A stretch of DNA of 64,000 nucleotides from Pseudoalteromonas prydzensis (GTDB lineage: Bacteria > Pseudomonadota > Gammaproteobacteria > Enterobacterales > Alteromonadaceae): NCBI RefSeq assembly GCF_001661495.1, contig NZ_BDDT01000001.1, forward strand, positions 310,001 through 374,000, given 5' to 3'. Below are positions 7,049-16,769 of the stretch, piece after piece. A program made the position numbers and the translations under genes. The notes under the pieces were generated by a model. The model made no database searches, had not been told where the DNA came from, and saw nothing but the letters and a program-made list of their open reading frames with translations. How positions within the stretch are numbered: the first letter of the stretch is position 1; every line of letters begins with the position of its first letter.

Positions 7049-9493
7049 TTAATAATAACTATACGAGAAATTTAAACCTATCGTGCGAGGACGTTGGTTA
7101 ATACTACGGTAACCCCAAGGGCCTGCAACACGTTGATATGATGTTTGCGTAAGATCATTAGCAATATTATCAACCCATAAGGTTGCATTCCAATTATCAA
7201 CTCCATAGGTTACTGATGCATCAAAAGTAGTATATGCCTCAAAAATGAACGGGTCTTCACCACGCGTTTGACGACCACTTAATACTTCATCAGTATAACG
7301 AGCACGTAAATTAGCACCTAAATAACCGTTCCCCAGTTCGGTACTATAATCTAAACTTGCATTATGACGCCATTTTGGGGCGCCACCTAGCTTGTCACCT
7401 TCAAGCCAAGTGCTGCACTCTTGGCCAGGCATATCATCAGCACCTTCGTATAAACACACTGTTTTAGTTTCTGTAAACTCAGCTTCAGATGTTGCACTGC
7501 TTAATTTAAACGAAAACTCGTCAGTAATTGAATAACGTAACTGCATTTCAAAACCTTTAGATTCTGAATCAGGTCCATTTGTCGTTCCATTGAGGGGGAA
7601 AATTCCCGCTAGAGTTTGGTCATAATAAGTTTGGGTATTTTTCCATTCGATTTGGAAAATATTAGCCTGTAGATAAAGGTCTTTGTCGAGTACATAACCT
7701 TTATATCCAAGCTCATAATTAGTGGTTGTATCCGGCTCAAAACGCTGAGTTGACTCTTTAACTTTTAAATCGCCTTCATCACGAAAACCGTTAGTTCCGC
7801 CACGGCGATAGCCTTCAGATGCAGTAAAGTACATCAAATTATCGTCATTAATGTCATACGATGTATTAAATTTAAAGATACTTTCACCATTGCCTTTATC
7901 GGTTGATATATCTTCAGTAATACCAATAGCGCCGGTGTAATCACTGATATTTTTATAAGCTGTATCTTCCCAGTTGAATACACGTGCCCCGACTGTCACA
8001 TCCCATGCATCGGTAATTTCGTAACTAAGCTCACCAAATAAAGCAAGTTCAGTGTAGCTTGATGATATATCTTCAAAATAACCAATATCAGCTTCTTTAC
8101 GATCTGGATATAACAAATTAGCATCAAACCCGCCCCATGCATCGAACATCGCATTATCTAGGCCTCTAAAATGCTCCCAAAACTTTAAACTACTGTCGGT
8201 ATCAGTGTAATAAACACCCACAATCCATGAGAACGGACCTGTGCTATTTGAAGTTAACCGTGTTTCGTGGCTAATACCTTCATTACTATTATCAAATGTC
8301 ATATAAGCAGATTCACGAGTTTGGTCTGCCCCTAAACCATCAATCCAACCATAATAAATATAACCTTCACCGATATAATCGCCTTGACCTACACGCTCAT
8401 CGGTATAATACGATGTACTGCTTGATAACTCAGCAAAGCCCAAAGACCAATCTAGATCAATTGATGACATGCTAAAACCGCGATCTGAGTACTCTTCGTG
8501 AACTGATTGCAGCGTATACTCATCAACTTGTAATGGTGCAGTAGCCGGTGTGTAAGCACAATTTTCGCTGCTAAGGCCTTGTGCTGCACAGGCTTCATCA
8601 ACATCCCAAAGGCTCGCACCACGTGTACCGTGAGCAAGTTGGTCTTGTTCAATATGGGAAAAATTAATTTTAAAGTCATCGTTCGGCTGCCAAAGTAACT
8701 GAATACGCGCGGAGTCTGTTCGCTCCCAGTCATCATCTTGGTAAAGCTCTTGAGCGCGATCAGGGCTACCAAAACGGGTTTCGTCGTCTGTTAGCCATAC
8801 CGCATTCATTTTACGGTCGGTAAAACCACGGTCGTCTAAGCGTGCAACATTAACTCGCATTGCAAACGTATCACTTACTGGCACATTTACTGTCATGTCA
8901 GTATCGTTACTTAAGCTACCTTCTTTAACTTGGTAAATACTGGTATTAAAATCAAATTGAAACTCACCTAACTGCGGCTTATTGGTAATATAACGAACTG
9001 TACCACCTAAGCTACCACCACCATATAAAGTACCTTGTGGGCCAAGTAACGTCTCTACACGGGCAACGTCTTTAATACGATAAGCAATATTAGGAAGCGG
9101 TGTATTATCGAGATAATAGGCAAGTGTTGAAGTCGTAAAACGTTCTAAATTGTTGGCGTTTACGTTTGCTACGTTAAGACCTCGAACGGTTACTGAATCA
9201 GAAAAACGAGAACTGTTCCCTGGTGAACTGATCACGGTACTGTCTTTAATCAATGATTTTATATCAGCAATATTCTTTCTCCGTAGCTCTTCTTCACCCA
9301 TTGCTGTAATATTCATGGCTGTTTTAGTCGCAATTGTGCTGCGACCTGATGATGTCACCTCAATTACTTCGAGTTTTTGCTTATTGCTTTGCTGTGCCTC
9401 AACAACAGTATTTTCATCAGCTGCGATTACAAGATTACTTAATAAACTTGCACCAATGATTAGCGCTAAGCGATTCAATTTAAACTTTCTCAT
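7049..9493 (-). CDS. TonB-dependent outer-membrane receptor
   Basis: An 814-residue protein with a signal peptide (about 1-24, SNLVIA). A TonB-box-like stretch (LEVIEVTSS) precedes the plug domain, about 50-170, with VTVRGLN and ETLLGPQGTLYGGGSLGGTVRYIT. The remainder is a beta barrel rich in aromatic alternating strands, and the C-terminus ends in the aromatic pair YY, as outer-membrane proteins do. A clear ribosome site (GGGGTGA) precedes the ATG. The plug and barrel style resembles receptors for carbohydrate, siderophore or aromatic ligands in Alteromonadales; the ligand cannot be told. It is divergent from a LysR gene, with a 9-bp dyad between them, and followed by an MFS transporter. Confidence 0.93.
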   Translation of the reverse strand: MRKFKLNRLALIIGASLLSNLVIAADENTVVEAQQSNKQKLEVIEVTSSGRSTIATKTAMNITAMGEEELRRKNIADIKSLIKDSTVISSPGNSSRFSDSVTVRGLNVANVNANNLERFTTSTLAYYLDNTPLPNIAYRIKDVARVETLLGPQGTLYGGGSLGGTVRYITNKPQLGEFQFDFNTSIYQVKEGSLSNDTDMTVNVPVSDTFAMRVNVARLDDRGFTDRKMNAVWLTDDETRFGSPDRAQELYQDDDWERTDSARIQLLWQPNDDFKINFSHIEQDQLAHGTRGASLWDVDEACAAQGLSSENCAYTPATAPLQVDEYTLQSVHEEYSDRGFSMSSIDLDWSLGFAELSSSTSYYTDERVGQGDYIGEGYIYYGWIDGLGADQTRESAYMTFDNSNEGISHETRLTSNSTGPFSWIVGVYYTDTDSSLKFWEHFRGLDNAMFDAWGGFDANLLYPDRKEADIGYFEDISSSYTELALFGELSYEITDAWDVTVGARVFNWEDTAYKNISDYTGAIGITEDISTDKGNGESIFKFNTSYDINDDNLMYFTASEGYRRGGTNGFRDEGDLKVKESTQRFEPDTTTNYELGYKGYVLDKDLYLQANIFQIEWKNTQTYYDQTLAGIFPLNGTTNGPDSESKGFEMQLRYSITDEFSFKLSSATSEAEFTETKTVCLYEGADDMPGQECSTWLEGDKLGGAPKWRHNASLDYSTELGNGYLGANLRARYTDEVLSGRQTRGEDPFIFEAYTTFDASVTYGVDNWNATLWVDNIANDLTQTSYQRVAGPWGYRSINQRPRTIGLNFSYSYY

Positions 9494-9541
9494 TTGTCAC
9501 CCCAGTATTTTATTGTTTTAATTTATTTTTATTTTTAAAAA

Positions 9542-9567
9542 TATGTGAGATAAATTATTCTCACATA
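9542..9567. promoter_or_regulatory. Dyad operator between LysR and TonB-receptor genes
   Basis: TATGTGAGA (9542-9550) and TCTCACATA (9559-9567) form a perfect 9-bp inverted repeat with an 8-base AT spacer, giving the T-N11-A geometry of LysR sites. It sits in the middle of the divergent promoter region. Confidence 0.6.
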
Positions 9568-9640
9568 CTTTTATTGGCATAAGCATCTAAGATCGCGTAT
9601 GTTGCGTAAAGTTAGAAACCATAGGTTGAGGCGATATAAA

Positions 9641-10546
9641 GTGCAATTATCCATAGAACAATTAGAAGCGTTTATTTGCGCTGTAGAGGAAGGCAGCTTT
9701 TCTGCGGCAGCCAGACGTTTAGGCAAAGCACAATCTTCAATCAGTGGATTAATCAGTAATTTTGAAATTGATGCCGGTTTTAGTGTTTTTGATCGAACAA
9801 GTCGCTCGCCAAAGTTAACTAAACAAGGCTTAGCAATTTATAATGACATTCGCACTGTCATGAATAGTCATAAAAACCTATCAACGCGCATTGCGCATAT
9901 TGCCGATGATATTGAAACAGAACTTACCCTAGCCTATGACGAATTAGCATTACCCAAAGCTACAATTTTAAAAGTGCTTGAGCAGTTTTCGAATACATTT
10001 ACTACAACTTCGCTGTTATTGATTGCGGCTCCTCACAAAGGCGCGTTCAAGCTAATAGAAAGTGGTCAAGCTGATATTGCAGTAGCACTGAGCCAAGACG
10101 ATTACCCAGAAAAAGTGGCGTTTAGAGGTATCGGTCATGCGCACTATTATACTGTTGTGGCACCAAGTCATCCGTTATCACAGTTAGATACAGTATCAAC
10201 GAATGATTTAGCACTATATCGTCATATTCGTATTACCGATCATAGCACTGGCTTTCGTCATTTTGATAGCGAGTTATCTACTCAATGCTGGTATGTGAAT
10301 GACGCTTCAATGCTGATTGAAATGGTGGAAAGTAGCTTTGGTTGGGCGCAATTACCTGCAAGTGCGATTAAATCGGCGCTACGAGATGGAGATTTAGTAA
10401 AGCTTAATACGCAACATCAAACAGTTACCTTCCCACATTGTATTGATATGTTATGGCAACATCAAAGCAGTTCAGGCCCAGCATTGCAGTGGTTACTAAA
10501 CGCACTTACACAAGCTGGCCAGTCAACAACGAAGCAGTTTTTATAA
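9641..10546 (+). CDS. LysR-family transcriptional regulator
   Basis: N-terminal winged helix-turn-helix: QLEAFICAVEEGSFSAAARRLGKAQ and the second helix SSISGLISNFE, followed by a ligand-binding domain to residue 301. I choose the GTG at 9641 because GAGG lies just upstream and the protein then starts like other LysR members (MQLSIEQLEAF). An ATG at 9599 would add 14 basic residues and has no visible ribosome site. It is divergent from the TonB receptor gene and probably controls that receptor and the MFS gene, as well as itself, through the dyad at 9542-9567. The effector is unknown. Confidence 0.88.
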   Translation: MQLSIEQLEAFICAVEEGSFSAAARRLGKAQSSISGLISNFEIDAGFSVFDRTSRSPKLTKQGLAIYNDIRTVMNSHKNLSTRIAHIADDIETELTLAYDELALPKATILKVLEQFSNTFTTTSLLLIAAPHKGAFKLIESGQADIAVALSQDDYPEKVAFRGIGHAHYYTVVAPSHPLSQLDTVSTNDLALYRHIRITDHSTGFRHFDSELSTQCWYVNDASMLIEMVESSFGWAQLPASAIKSALRDGDLVKLNTQHQTVTFPHCIDMLWQHQSSSGPALQWLLNALTQAGQSTTKQFL

Positions 10547-10559
10547 TCCGCGTCTAAAA

Positions 10560-10880
10560 TCAGCAATCGATTTTGCCACCATCAATTAACTCCTCTACTT
10601 TTAAAATTGTATAACGTAAGCCTTGTTTCTGTAACTGCTTAGCAAACACGTCAGCAGCAGGGTCAATAAAGTCTCGCTCACGCCCTTGTGCACCGCCACT
10701 GCTTAAATTGAGATCCTCAGGAAGTGTATGATCGGTTAAGATAACCACTTTGGCTTGTTTTACTTGCTCACTGAATTGAGTAAAACTGGGTAGTGGTTTT
10801 ACAGTTTGCACATCATTAGTGTTACTGCAGGCACTCAATATCAGCATACTGGCGAGTATGCTTAAGTGTGTTTTCATCAT
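10560..10880 (-). CDS. Small lipoprotein of unknown function
   Basis: A 106-residue protein with a lipoprotein signal peptide and lipobox LSAC (Cys at about 18). The mature part contains VVILTDHTLPEDLN and ends in a Cys (GKIDC). I do not recognise the family. It starts 21 bases after the D-lactate dehydrogenase stop, with a good ribosome site (AAGGAAAA), so it is probably the last gene of that operon. Two ATG codons are adjacent; the first has the better spacing. Confidence 0.7.
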   Translation of the reverse strand: MMKTHLSILASMLILSACSNTNDVQTVKPLPSFTQFSEQVKQAKVVILTDHTLPEDLNLSSGGAQGRERDFIDPAADVFAKQLQKQGLRYTILKVEELIDGGKIDC

Positions 10881-10901
10881 AATTTTTCCTTGCTGATTTT
10901 A

Positions 10902-13766
10902 TTATTGTTTTTGTGTGCTATTTTGGTCTAACAAATACAACACGGATTGATAATTAATGCCGCTGTGTTGGGTTAAGCCAATTTCACAACTGCGACTATT
11001 AGAAATCCCCGAGCTGCAATTGTTAGGCACTTGGCTGCGCAAGGTTTTTAACGCGTTAGCATTAAGCTCTGGTAAGTTAAAACCTTTATCACCGGCAAAA
11101 CCACAGCATTCAATATCGGCTGGAATAATCACCTCACTGCAACACGCTTTTGCTACATCCACCAATTGTTGCTCGCTGCCACGGCGTTTACTGCTGCACG
11201 TGACATGCAGCATTACCGGCTCTGATTGTGCTGTGAGTGTTAATTTAGGCAATAAATACTGATACGCAAATTCGGCACTTTCCAGCACAGTTAGCCCGCG
11301 TTGTTGCGCCGCTGAGGTTGTGGTTAGCGCGCATGGGCTGGCGTCAAAAACAACCGGGTAACGGCCATTTTCAGATAACTGCTCTGCAATTGCGAGTAAC
11401 TGATCCCCTTTACTGGTTGCTTGCTTTGGCAAACCTTTACTCGCAAATGGCATCCCACAACATAGCTCGCTGGCTTGCTCAGGTAGTAATAATTCAATTC
11501 CCGCTTTACTCGTTAAACTGTGCATGATTTGCATGATTGAACGTTTATCCGCCGCGCTTTCATCTGGGGCAAAAACGCGACTGGCACAGCTTGGTAAGTA
11601 CACCACTTTATCTAGTTGCGGTAACTGCTGCTGTTTACGATTAATTGGCTGCTCTCCTCGCGGCCACGCGGAGTAATAAAGCGGCGTGCCAAGCAACTTA
11701 TTAGCAGGTTTGCTTAAACTGCGCAGCATAGGCGCACCAATAATATTACGTATAACGGCCAAACTGGTTAAGCCAAACCGCGCAGAACTTGCCAGTGCTG
11801 CAAAATGCTTTACCGCAAAGTTAGCCGCATAATGAGCGCTTTTATTATTAACTAATTGCTTTTGCCTTAACGACTTAATAAATTCGCCAGTGTTGATCCC
11901 GACAGGGCATTTCATACCGCATAAGCCCGTTGCTGCACAGCTATCGATGCCTAAATACTGAAAGTCATTTTCAATACTTTTTAATTGCCGATTAAGTTGC
12001 TGTTTAACACTTAGCTCGTCAGTTATAGCTAATGTATTAACTAGCTCAGTGCGACGTCGCCACAAAGTTATCCGCTGGCGTGGAGTGAGCGTAAGCCCTT
12101 TTGAGGGGCAAACAGTTTCGCAAAAACCACACTCTATACATTTGTCGATGGTGTCGTCGCTGCTGGGCATGGATTTAAGATTTTGAATATGGCAATTTTC
12201 ATCTGCGTTGATGATCACCCCTGGATTTAAGATATTATCTTTGTCAAACAGTTGTTTAATACGCTGCATCACAGCAAAACCATCAGCCCCCCACTCAGTT
12301 GCAACAAATGGCGCCATATTACGCCCTGTGCCATGCTCGGCTTTTAATGAACCATTCAGCTCTACCGCTACCAGCTGCGAAACATCTTGCATAAATTGCT
12401 CATAACGCGCTACTTGCTCAGGAGTATCAAAGGCTTGAGTAAACACAAAATGTAAATTACCCGCTAGGGCATGACCAAAAATAATCGCTTCATCGTAGCT
12501 GTATTTATCAAATAACTGGTGCAGTGCCTGCACGCCTTGGGCTAGAACGTCCAGCTCAAACGCTACATCTTCGATGATCACGGTAGTACCATTTTCACGC
12601 ACAGCTCCTACCGCAGGAAAGGTGCCTTTACGAATATTCCACAATAGCGCGTTGCGTTTTACATCCGTTGAAAACGCCATTGTTGCTAATTGATGGCTAC
12701 TAAATTTAGCCACCAATGTATCAACTTGTTGTTGTAAACCTGCGAGCTTAACTGCATCTTCTGCGCGAACTTCAATCAGTAGCGCCGCGCTATCCTCAGG
12801 GTAACTGTGTACGTCTTTGGGCATGATGTCATGATGGGCTACCGATATCAGTGAACGCTTATCTAGTAACTCAACTGCGGCGACCTCCAAGTTTGCCAAT
12901 TGTTTTACTAGTTCACACACTTGGCTTATATCGTCAAAAATAATAAACGCAGTGCTTTTATGGGCATGCTCAACCACCGTATGATAGGTAATATCGGCGA
13001 TGAATCCGAGTGTACCTTCCGAGCCAATCATTAAATGTTTAATAATTTCAATTGGGTCTGTGTAATCGAGTAACGCATTTAAGCCATAACCGGTAGTATT
13101 TTTTAACCGGTATTTATGCGCAATACGCTGCGCTAACTGAGTATTACTAGCAACTTGTTGGGCAAGTTCAGTTAGGTCTTTAATAAATAACGAATGAGTT
13201 TGTAAAAATTCAGCACAACTTTGCTCTGAGCGGGTATCTAGTACTGAGCCGTCAGCGAAGATTAAGGTCATGTCCTTTACAGTGTGATAACTGTTTTGTG
13301 CTACCCCACAACACATACCGGATGAGTTGTTTGCCGCCATACCGGCAATTTTGCAACTATTGATTGAGGCTGGATCGGGGCCAATTTTACGACCAAAAGG
13401 CGCCAGTAACTGATTAACACGGGCACCAATAATAGCAGGCTCTAAGCGAATACTGTGGCCTTGGTTTTCAATTTCATAGCCTGACCATGAATCAGCAAGT
13501 AATACTAACACTGAGTCAGTAATCGCTTGCCCAGATAAGCTAGTGCCAGCCGCGCGAAAAGTGATCGCTACTTTATACGTAGCAGCAGCACTAATAACTT
13601 GTTGTGCTTGTTGCTGATCAGCGACCAGTACTATTAACTGGGGCACTAAACGGTAAAAACTGGCATCGGTGCCAAACGCATAGCGCCTAGCGTAATCTTC
13701 AATAAACGCTGAGGCAGGCAGCTTATCACTCAGTTGTTGTTGAAAAAGTGTCAGTGCTGTTGCCAT
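10902..13766 (-). CDS. FAD/Fe-S D-lactate dehydrogenase (Dld-II type)
   Basis: A 954-residue fusion. The N-terminal FAD_binding_4 domain includes FRAAGTSLSGQA and PDPASINSCKIAGMAANNSSG. It is followed by a FAD-oxidase C-terminal domain (HALAGNLHF, GSLKAEHGTGRNMAPFV). Two 4Fe-4S motifs follow, CIECGFCETVC near 540 and CAATGLCGMKC near 608, then a CCG-domain half with ELCCGMPF and IECCGFAG. This order matches the respiratory D-lactate dehydrogenase of Shewanella (Dld-II) and related YdiJ-type enzymes; D-2-hydroxyglutarate is a possible alternative substrate. Electrons would go to the quinone pool. I start at ATG 13766, which has AAGGGG upstream; the longest frame would add 26 residues. No lactate permease is adjacent. 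Confidence 0.88.
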   Translation of the reverse strand: MATALTLFQQQLSDKLPASAFIEDYARRYAFGTDASFYRLVPQLIVLVADQQQAQQVISAAATYKVAITFRAAGTSLSGQAITDSVLVLLADSWSGYEIENQGHSIRLEPAIIGARVNQLLAPFGRKIGPDPASINSCKIAGMAANNSSGMCCGVAQNSYHTVKDMTLIFADGSVLDTRSEQSCAEFLQTHSLFIKDLTELAQQVASNTQLAQRIAHKYRLKNTTGYGLNALLDYTDPIEIIKHLMIGSEGTLGFIADITYHTVVEHAHKSTAFIIFDDISQVCELVKQLANLEVAAVELLDKRSLISVAHHDIMPKDVHSYPEDSAALLIEVRAEDAVKLAGLQQQVDTLVAKFSSHQLATMAFSTDVKRNALLWNIRKGTFPAVGAVRENGTTVIIEDVAFELDVLAQGVQALHQLFDKYSYDEAIIFGHALAGNLHFVFTQAFDTPEQVARYEQFMQDVSQLVAVELNGSLKAEHGTGRNMAPFVATEWGADGFAVMQRIKQLFDKDNILNPGVIINADENCHIQNLKSMPSSDDTIDKCIECGFCETVCPSKGLTLTPRQRITLWRRRTELVNTLAITDELSVKQQLNRQLKSIENDFQYLGIDSCAATGLCGMKCPVGINTGEFIKSLRQKQLVNNKSAHYAANFAVKHFAALASSARFGLTSLAVIRNIIGAPMLRSLSKPANKLLGTPLYYSAWPRGEQPINRKQQQLPQLDKVVYLPSCASRVFAPDESAADKRSIMQIMHSLTSKAGIELLLPEQASELCCGMPFASKGLPKQATSKGDQLLAIAEQLSENGRYPVVFDASPCALTTTSAAQQRGLTVLESAEFAYQYLLPKLTLTAQSEPVMLHVTCSSKRRGSEQQLVDVAKACCSEVIIPADIECCGFAGDKGFNLPELNANALKTLRSQVPNNCSSGISNSRSCEIGLTQHSGINYQSVLYLLDQNSTQKQ

Positions 13767-14081
13767 TATTTTGCCCCTTGGTGATGTCGTTAACTTGATT
13801 GGCGACCTACCAATCTTTATGGAATATATTATTACTTGAAACAAAGGTGAATTACTATCAATAAAAACCTATATCATATTAATTTTTTTCATCTAAATAG
13901 CTATTAAGACTTAATATTTACGTAGTATTAAGGCAACCACGTGATTAATCGGTGGTTTTTGCAGTTCAGAAAAAAAACCGTTAATGTGATAGAAATATGT
14001 TGTATTTTAGTCCAAAATGGCATTAACATCAGGAATAAAATATTCACAATTAAAATAAGCAATTCAGCTTTGGAGCCTACT
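13767..14081. other. Divergent intergenic region, dld / GH3
   Basis: About 315 bases with no gene if the starts used here are right. It is strongly AT-rich in its middle and must carry promoters for both directions. A small stem (AACCAC at 13935-13940 with GTGGTT at 13952-13957, then a T run) lies in the GH3 leader and could be an attenuator. The open frame that reads through from GTG 13941 has no signal-like or family-like sequence, so I treat it as leader. Confidence 0.4.
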
Positions 14082-15944
14082 GTGTTAAATAAGTTTGCCA
14101 TATCATCAATTCTCTTTGGATTAGGGTGTTTATTACCAATGAAATCGACCTTTGCAGCGACAAATTTAACCCTTGAGCAACAGCTTGGTCAAAAGCTAAT
14201 GCTCGATTTTCGTTATTATTGTGAGCAAGATTCAGAGCAAAAATGTCGCAAGGCAGTGACTGAATTACCAGTAGATTTAGCCAAAGTGATCACCAAACAT
14301 AATATTGGTGGCGTTATTTTATTTGCCGAGAATATTGAAAACATTTCGCAAATCGTTAAATTAAACAATGCCATGCAACAAGCGGCGGCAAAATCAAGCT
14401 TAGGTGCGCCGTTATTTATCTCAATTGACCAAGAAGGCGGTCGTGTCGCCCGTATTCCTCGTGATGTAGCCACCTCATTTACTGGCAATATGTCAATCGG
14501 TGCTAGTTATAAAGTGCACGGCACTAAGTTTGCGACACAGTCGGCACAAGTGATTGCCGATGAGCTAAAAGCTGTGGGGGTTAATGTTAACTACGCCCCG
14601 ACTGTTGATGTTAATATGAACCCTGATAACCCGGTGATCAATGTACGTTCATATGGCGAAGATCCTACTCTAGTAAGCATTTTAGGTGGTGCACAAGTTG
14701 CAGGTTTTGAAGGCAACGGTGTGATTACCTCGCTAAAGCATTTTCCGGGTCATGGCGATACCAATGTTGATAGCCATACAGGCTTACCAAAGGTTATGCA
14801 TGACAAAGAAACTATCTGGGCAAAAGATTTACCGCCATTTCAACGTATTATTAAAGAACAAAACCCTGGCATGATCATGACTGCGCATATTCAATACCCA
14901 GCGCTTGATAGCAGTACGTTTGTTAGTAAAGATGGCAAAACCATGATCAAACCCGCCACTATGTCACATAAAATCATCAGCGAATTATTGCGCGATGAAA
15001 TGGGCTATCAAGGTGTGGTGATCACTGATGCACTCGATATGGCTGGTATTAGCCACTTTTTTGAACCTATCGAGGCAGTTGTAAATACTTTTGCCGCGGG
15101 TGTTGATATTGCATTAATGCCGATTGAAATTCGTAGCCCTAAAGATTTAGCGGTGCTTGACCAACTGATCACTCGCTTAGTCAGCGAAGTAAAAAAAGGC
15201 AATTTAAACGCCGACGAAGTCGCTACATCGGCGCAGCGCATCATTAATTTAAAAAGTAAGTTTAAATTAACAACTGAGCTTAACGAATCCTTAGCTATGC
15301 AAAAAGCACAGCTGATTTTAGGTGATGAAAGTCATCGTAAAGTAGAAGCAGAGTTAGCACTTGCTGCCATTACTGAAGTTAAAAATGACAAAAGCACTTT
15401 ACCAATTAAACTCAGCGCCAATACTAAAGTACATATCATTATGCCTGATACCCGAAAGTGTATCGCGTTACAGCAGGCAATGCAGGAGCATACACAGCAA
15501 CAAGTTTCATTTAGCTGCACCAGCTTGCAAGGCTTTGAACCTATTGCAACGCTAAAAGCGCTTAACGAAGCGGATGTCATCATCGCGGGTAATGCGTCTC
15601 CTAATCAAAGTGCGGTTGAGGTTGGCGGTATGGATGATCTATCAGACAACCCGAGCTTCGCAATTGCTAAAGCAGAACAGGGCCCGGCACTTGAAAAGCT
15701 ACTTCAGCAAGCACAGTTGGCTAATAAGAAAACTGTTTTTGTGAGCCTGCGGGCCCCTTATGATATTGCCACATTTGGCCAATATGCTGATGCAATTTTA
15801 GCAACTTATGCGTATAACATAGATGTAGATAATAGTGTTAAAGTAGCAGGACCAGCTTTTACAGCTCTTGCAAAAGTACTAGTTGGGGAAAACCCAGCAC
15901 AGGGTACTTTACCTGTTACCGTAAACGGCATTAACAACAACTAA
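14082..15944 (+). CDS. Exported GH3 beta-N-acetylhexosaminidase (NagZ-like with C-terminal domain)
   Basis: Glycoside hydrolase family 3. The block KHFPGHGDTNVDSHTGLP (about 219-236) carries the DSH dyad of NagZ-type enzymes, and VVITDALDMAGI (about 312-323) carries the Asp nucleophile. A GH3 C-terminal domain follows to residue 620, which E. coli NagZ lacks. I start at GTG 14082 because GGAG lies six bases upstream and the product begins with a signal peptide (about 1-25, MKSTFA before ATNLT). The family releases terminal N-acetylglucosamine from muropeptides or chitin-like chains. Export is expected, unlike cytoplasmic NagZ. The DUF1445 gene starts 15 bases downstream, so it probably leads the D-glutamate operon. 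Confidence 0.88.
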   Translation: MLNKFAISSILFGLGCLLPMKSTFAATNLTLEQQLGQKLMLDFRYYCEQDSEQKCRKAVTELPVDLAKVITKHNIGGVILFAENIENISQIVKLNNAMQQAAAKSSLGAPLFISIDQEGGRVARIPRDVATSFTGNMSIGASYKVHGTKFATQSAQVIADELKAVGVNVNYAPTVDVNMNPDNPVINVRSYGEDPTLVSILGGAQVAGFEGNGVITSLKHFPGHGDTNVDSHTGLPKVMHDKETIWAKDLPPFQRIIKEQNPGMIMTAHIQYPALDSSTFVSKDGKTMIKPATMSHKIISELLRDEMGYQGVVITDALDMAGISHFFEPIEAVVNTFAAGVDIALMPIEIRSPKDLAVLDQLITRLVSEVKKGNLNADEVATSAQRIINLKSKFKLTTELNESLAMQKAQLILGDESHRKVEAELALAAITEVKNDKSTLPIKLSANTKVHIIMPDTRKCIALQQAMQEHTQQQVSFSCTSLQGFEPIATLKALNEADVIIAGNASPNQSAVEVGGMDDLSDNPSFAIAKAEQGPALEKLLQQAQLANKKTVFVSLRAPYDIATFGQYADAILATYAYNIDVDNSVKVAGPAFTALAKVLVGENPAQGTLPVTVNGINNN

Positions 15945-15959
15945 GTTCAAGAGGATACT

Positions 15960-16757
15960 ATGCAACATAACGCATCACTTACAACGCCTTACGCTATTCG
16001 AAATATGATCCGTAATGAAGATTACACAGGTCACACTTCAGGGTTTGTGCCTGGTTTTGTGCAGGCTAATTTAGTGATTTTACCCCAGAAGTATGCGTTG
16101 GACTTTTTACAATTTTGCCAAGCAAATAAAAAGTCATGCCCGATTGTTGCAACGAGCCGTTTAGCGGGAGCAACGAGTATTCCTAATGTCGCTCATGACT
16201 TGGATATTCGTACTGATTTACCTCGCTATCGGATTTTTAAAAATGGCCAATTAATTGAAGAAGTCACTAATATCAAAGAGCAATGGCGCGATGATTTAGT
16301 TACTTTTTTAATTGGCTGCTCATTCTCATTTGAAGAACCACTCAAAGCTGCCGGGATCGAAATACGCAATATTACTGAGAACAAAAATGTGCCTATGTAC
16401 ATGACTAATATTCCTTGTGAAACTGCCGGTATATTCCACTCAAACATGGTCGTGAGTATGCGACCAATGAAACCTGCGGATGCGATTCGGGCAATTCAAA
16501 TTTGCAGTCGTTTTCCTGATGTACACGGGGCACCGGTGCATTTTGGTGACCCGGCTGCAATCGGTATTAAAGATATTTACCGCCCTAACTTTGGTGAATC
16601 TGTCACCATTAAAGAAGGTGAAGTACCCGTGTTTTGGGCATGTGGCGTCACCCCGCAAATAGCGATAGCGAATGCCGCACCTGATTTTTGCATCACCCAT
16701 AGCCCTGGGCATATGTTGATCACCGATATTCAAAACGCCCATATTTCGGCTTTTTAA
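15960..16757 (+). CDS. DUF1445 putative hydro-lyase (D-glutamate cyclase N-domain family)
   Basis: A 265-residue cytoplasmic protein of the DUF1445/UPF0317 family. Family-like stretches are TSGFVPGFVQANLVILP, NIPCETAGIFHSNMVVSMRP and PVFWACGVTPQ. In animals this domain forms the N-terminal part of mitochondrial D-glutamate cyclase DGLUCY, whose C-terminal part is DUF4392. Here the two parts are separate genes with PxpA between them. In bacteria DUF1445 genes are often beside pxpABC. GAGG precedes the ATG, and only 15 bases separate it from the GH3 gene. The biochemical role of the isolated bacterial protein is not established; involvement in D-glutamate/5-oxoproline chemistry is inferred. Confidence 0.85.
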   Translation: MQHNASLTTPYAIRNMIRNEDYTGHTSGFVPGFVQANLVILPQKYALDFLQFCQANKKSCPIVATSRLAGATSIPNVAHDLDIRTDLPRYRIFKNGQLIEEVTNIKEQWRDDLVTFLIGCSFSFEEPLKAAGIEIRNITENKNVPMYMTNIPCETAGIFHSNMVVSMRPMKPADAIRAIQICSRFPDVHGAPVHFGDPAAIGIKDIYRPNFGESVTIKEGEVPVFWACGVTPQIAIANAAPDFCITHSPGHMLITDIQNAHISAF

Positions 16758-16769
16758 ACGGAAACAATA

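Noticed and set aside
13941..14081. N-terminal extension of the GH3 protein from GTG 13941
   Set aside because: No ribosome site and no family match; GTG 14082 has GGAG and a signal peptide.
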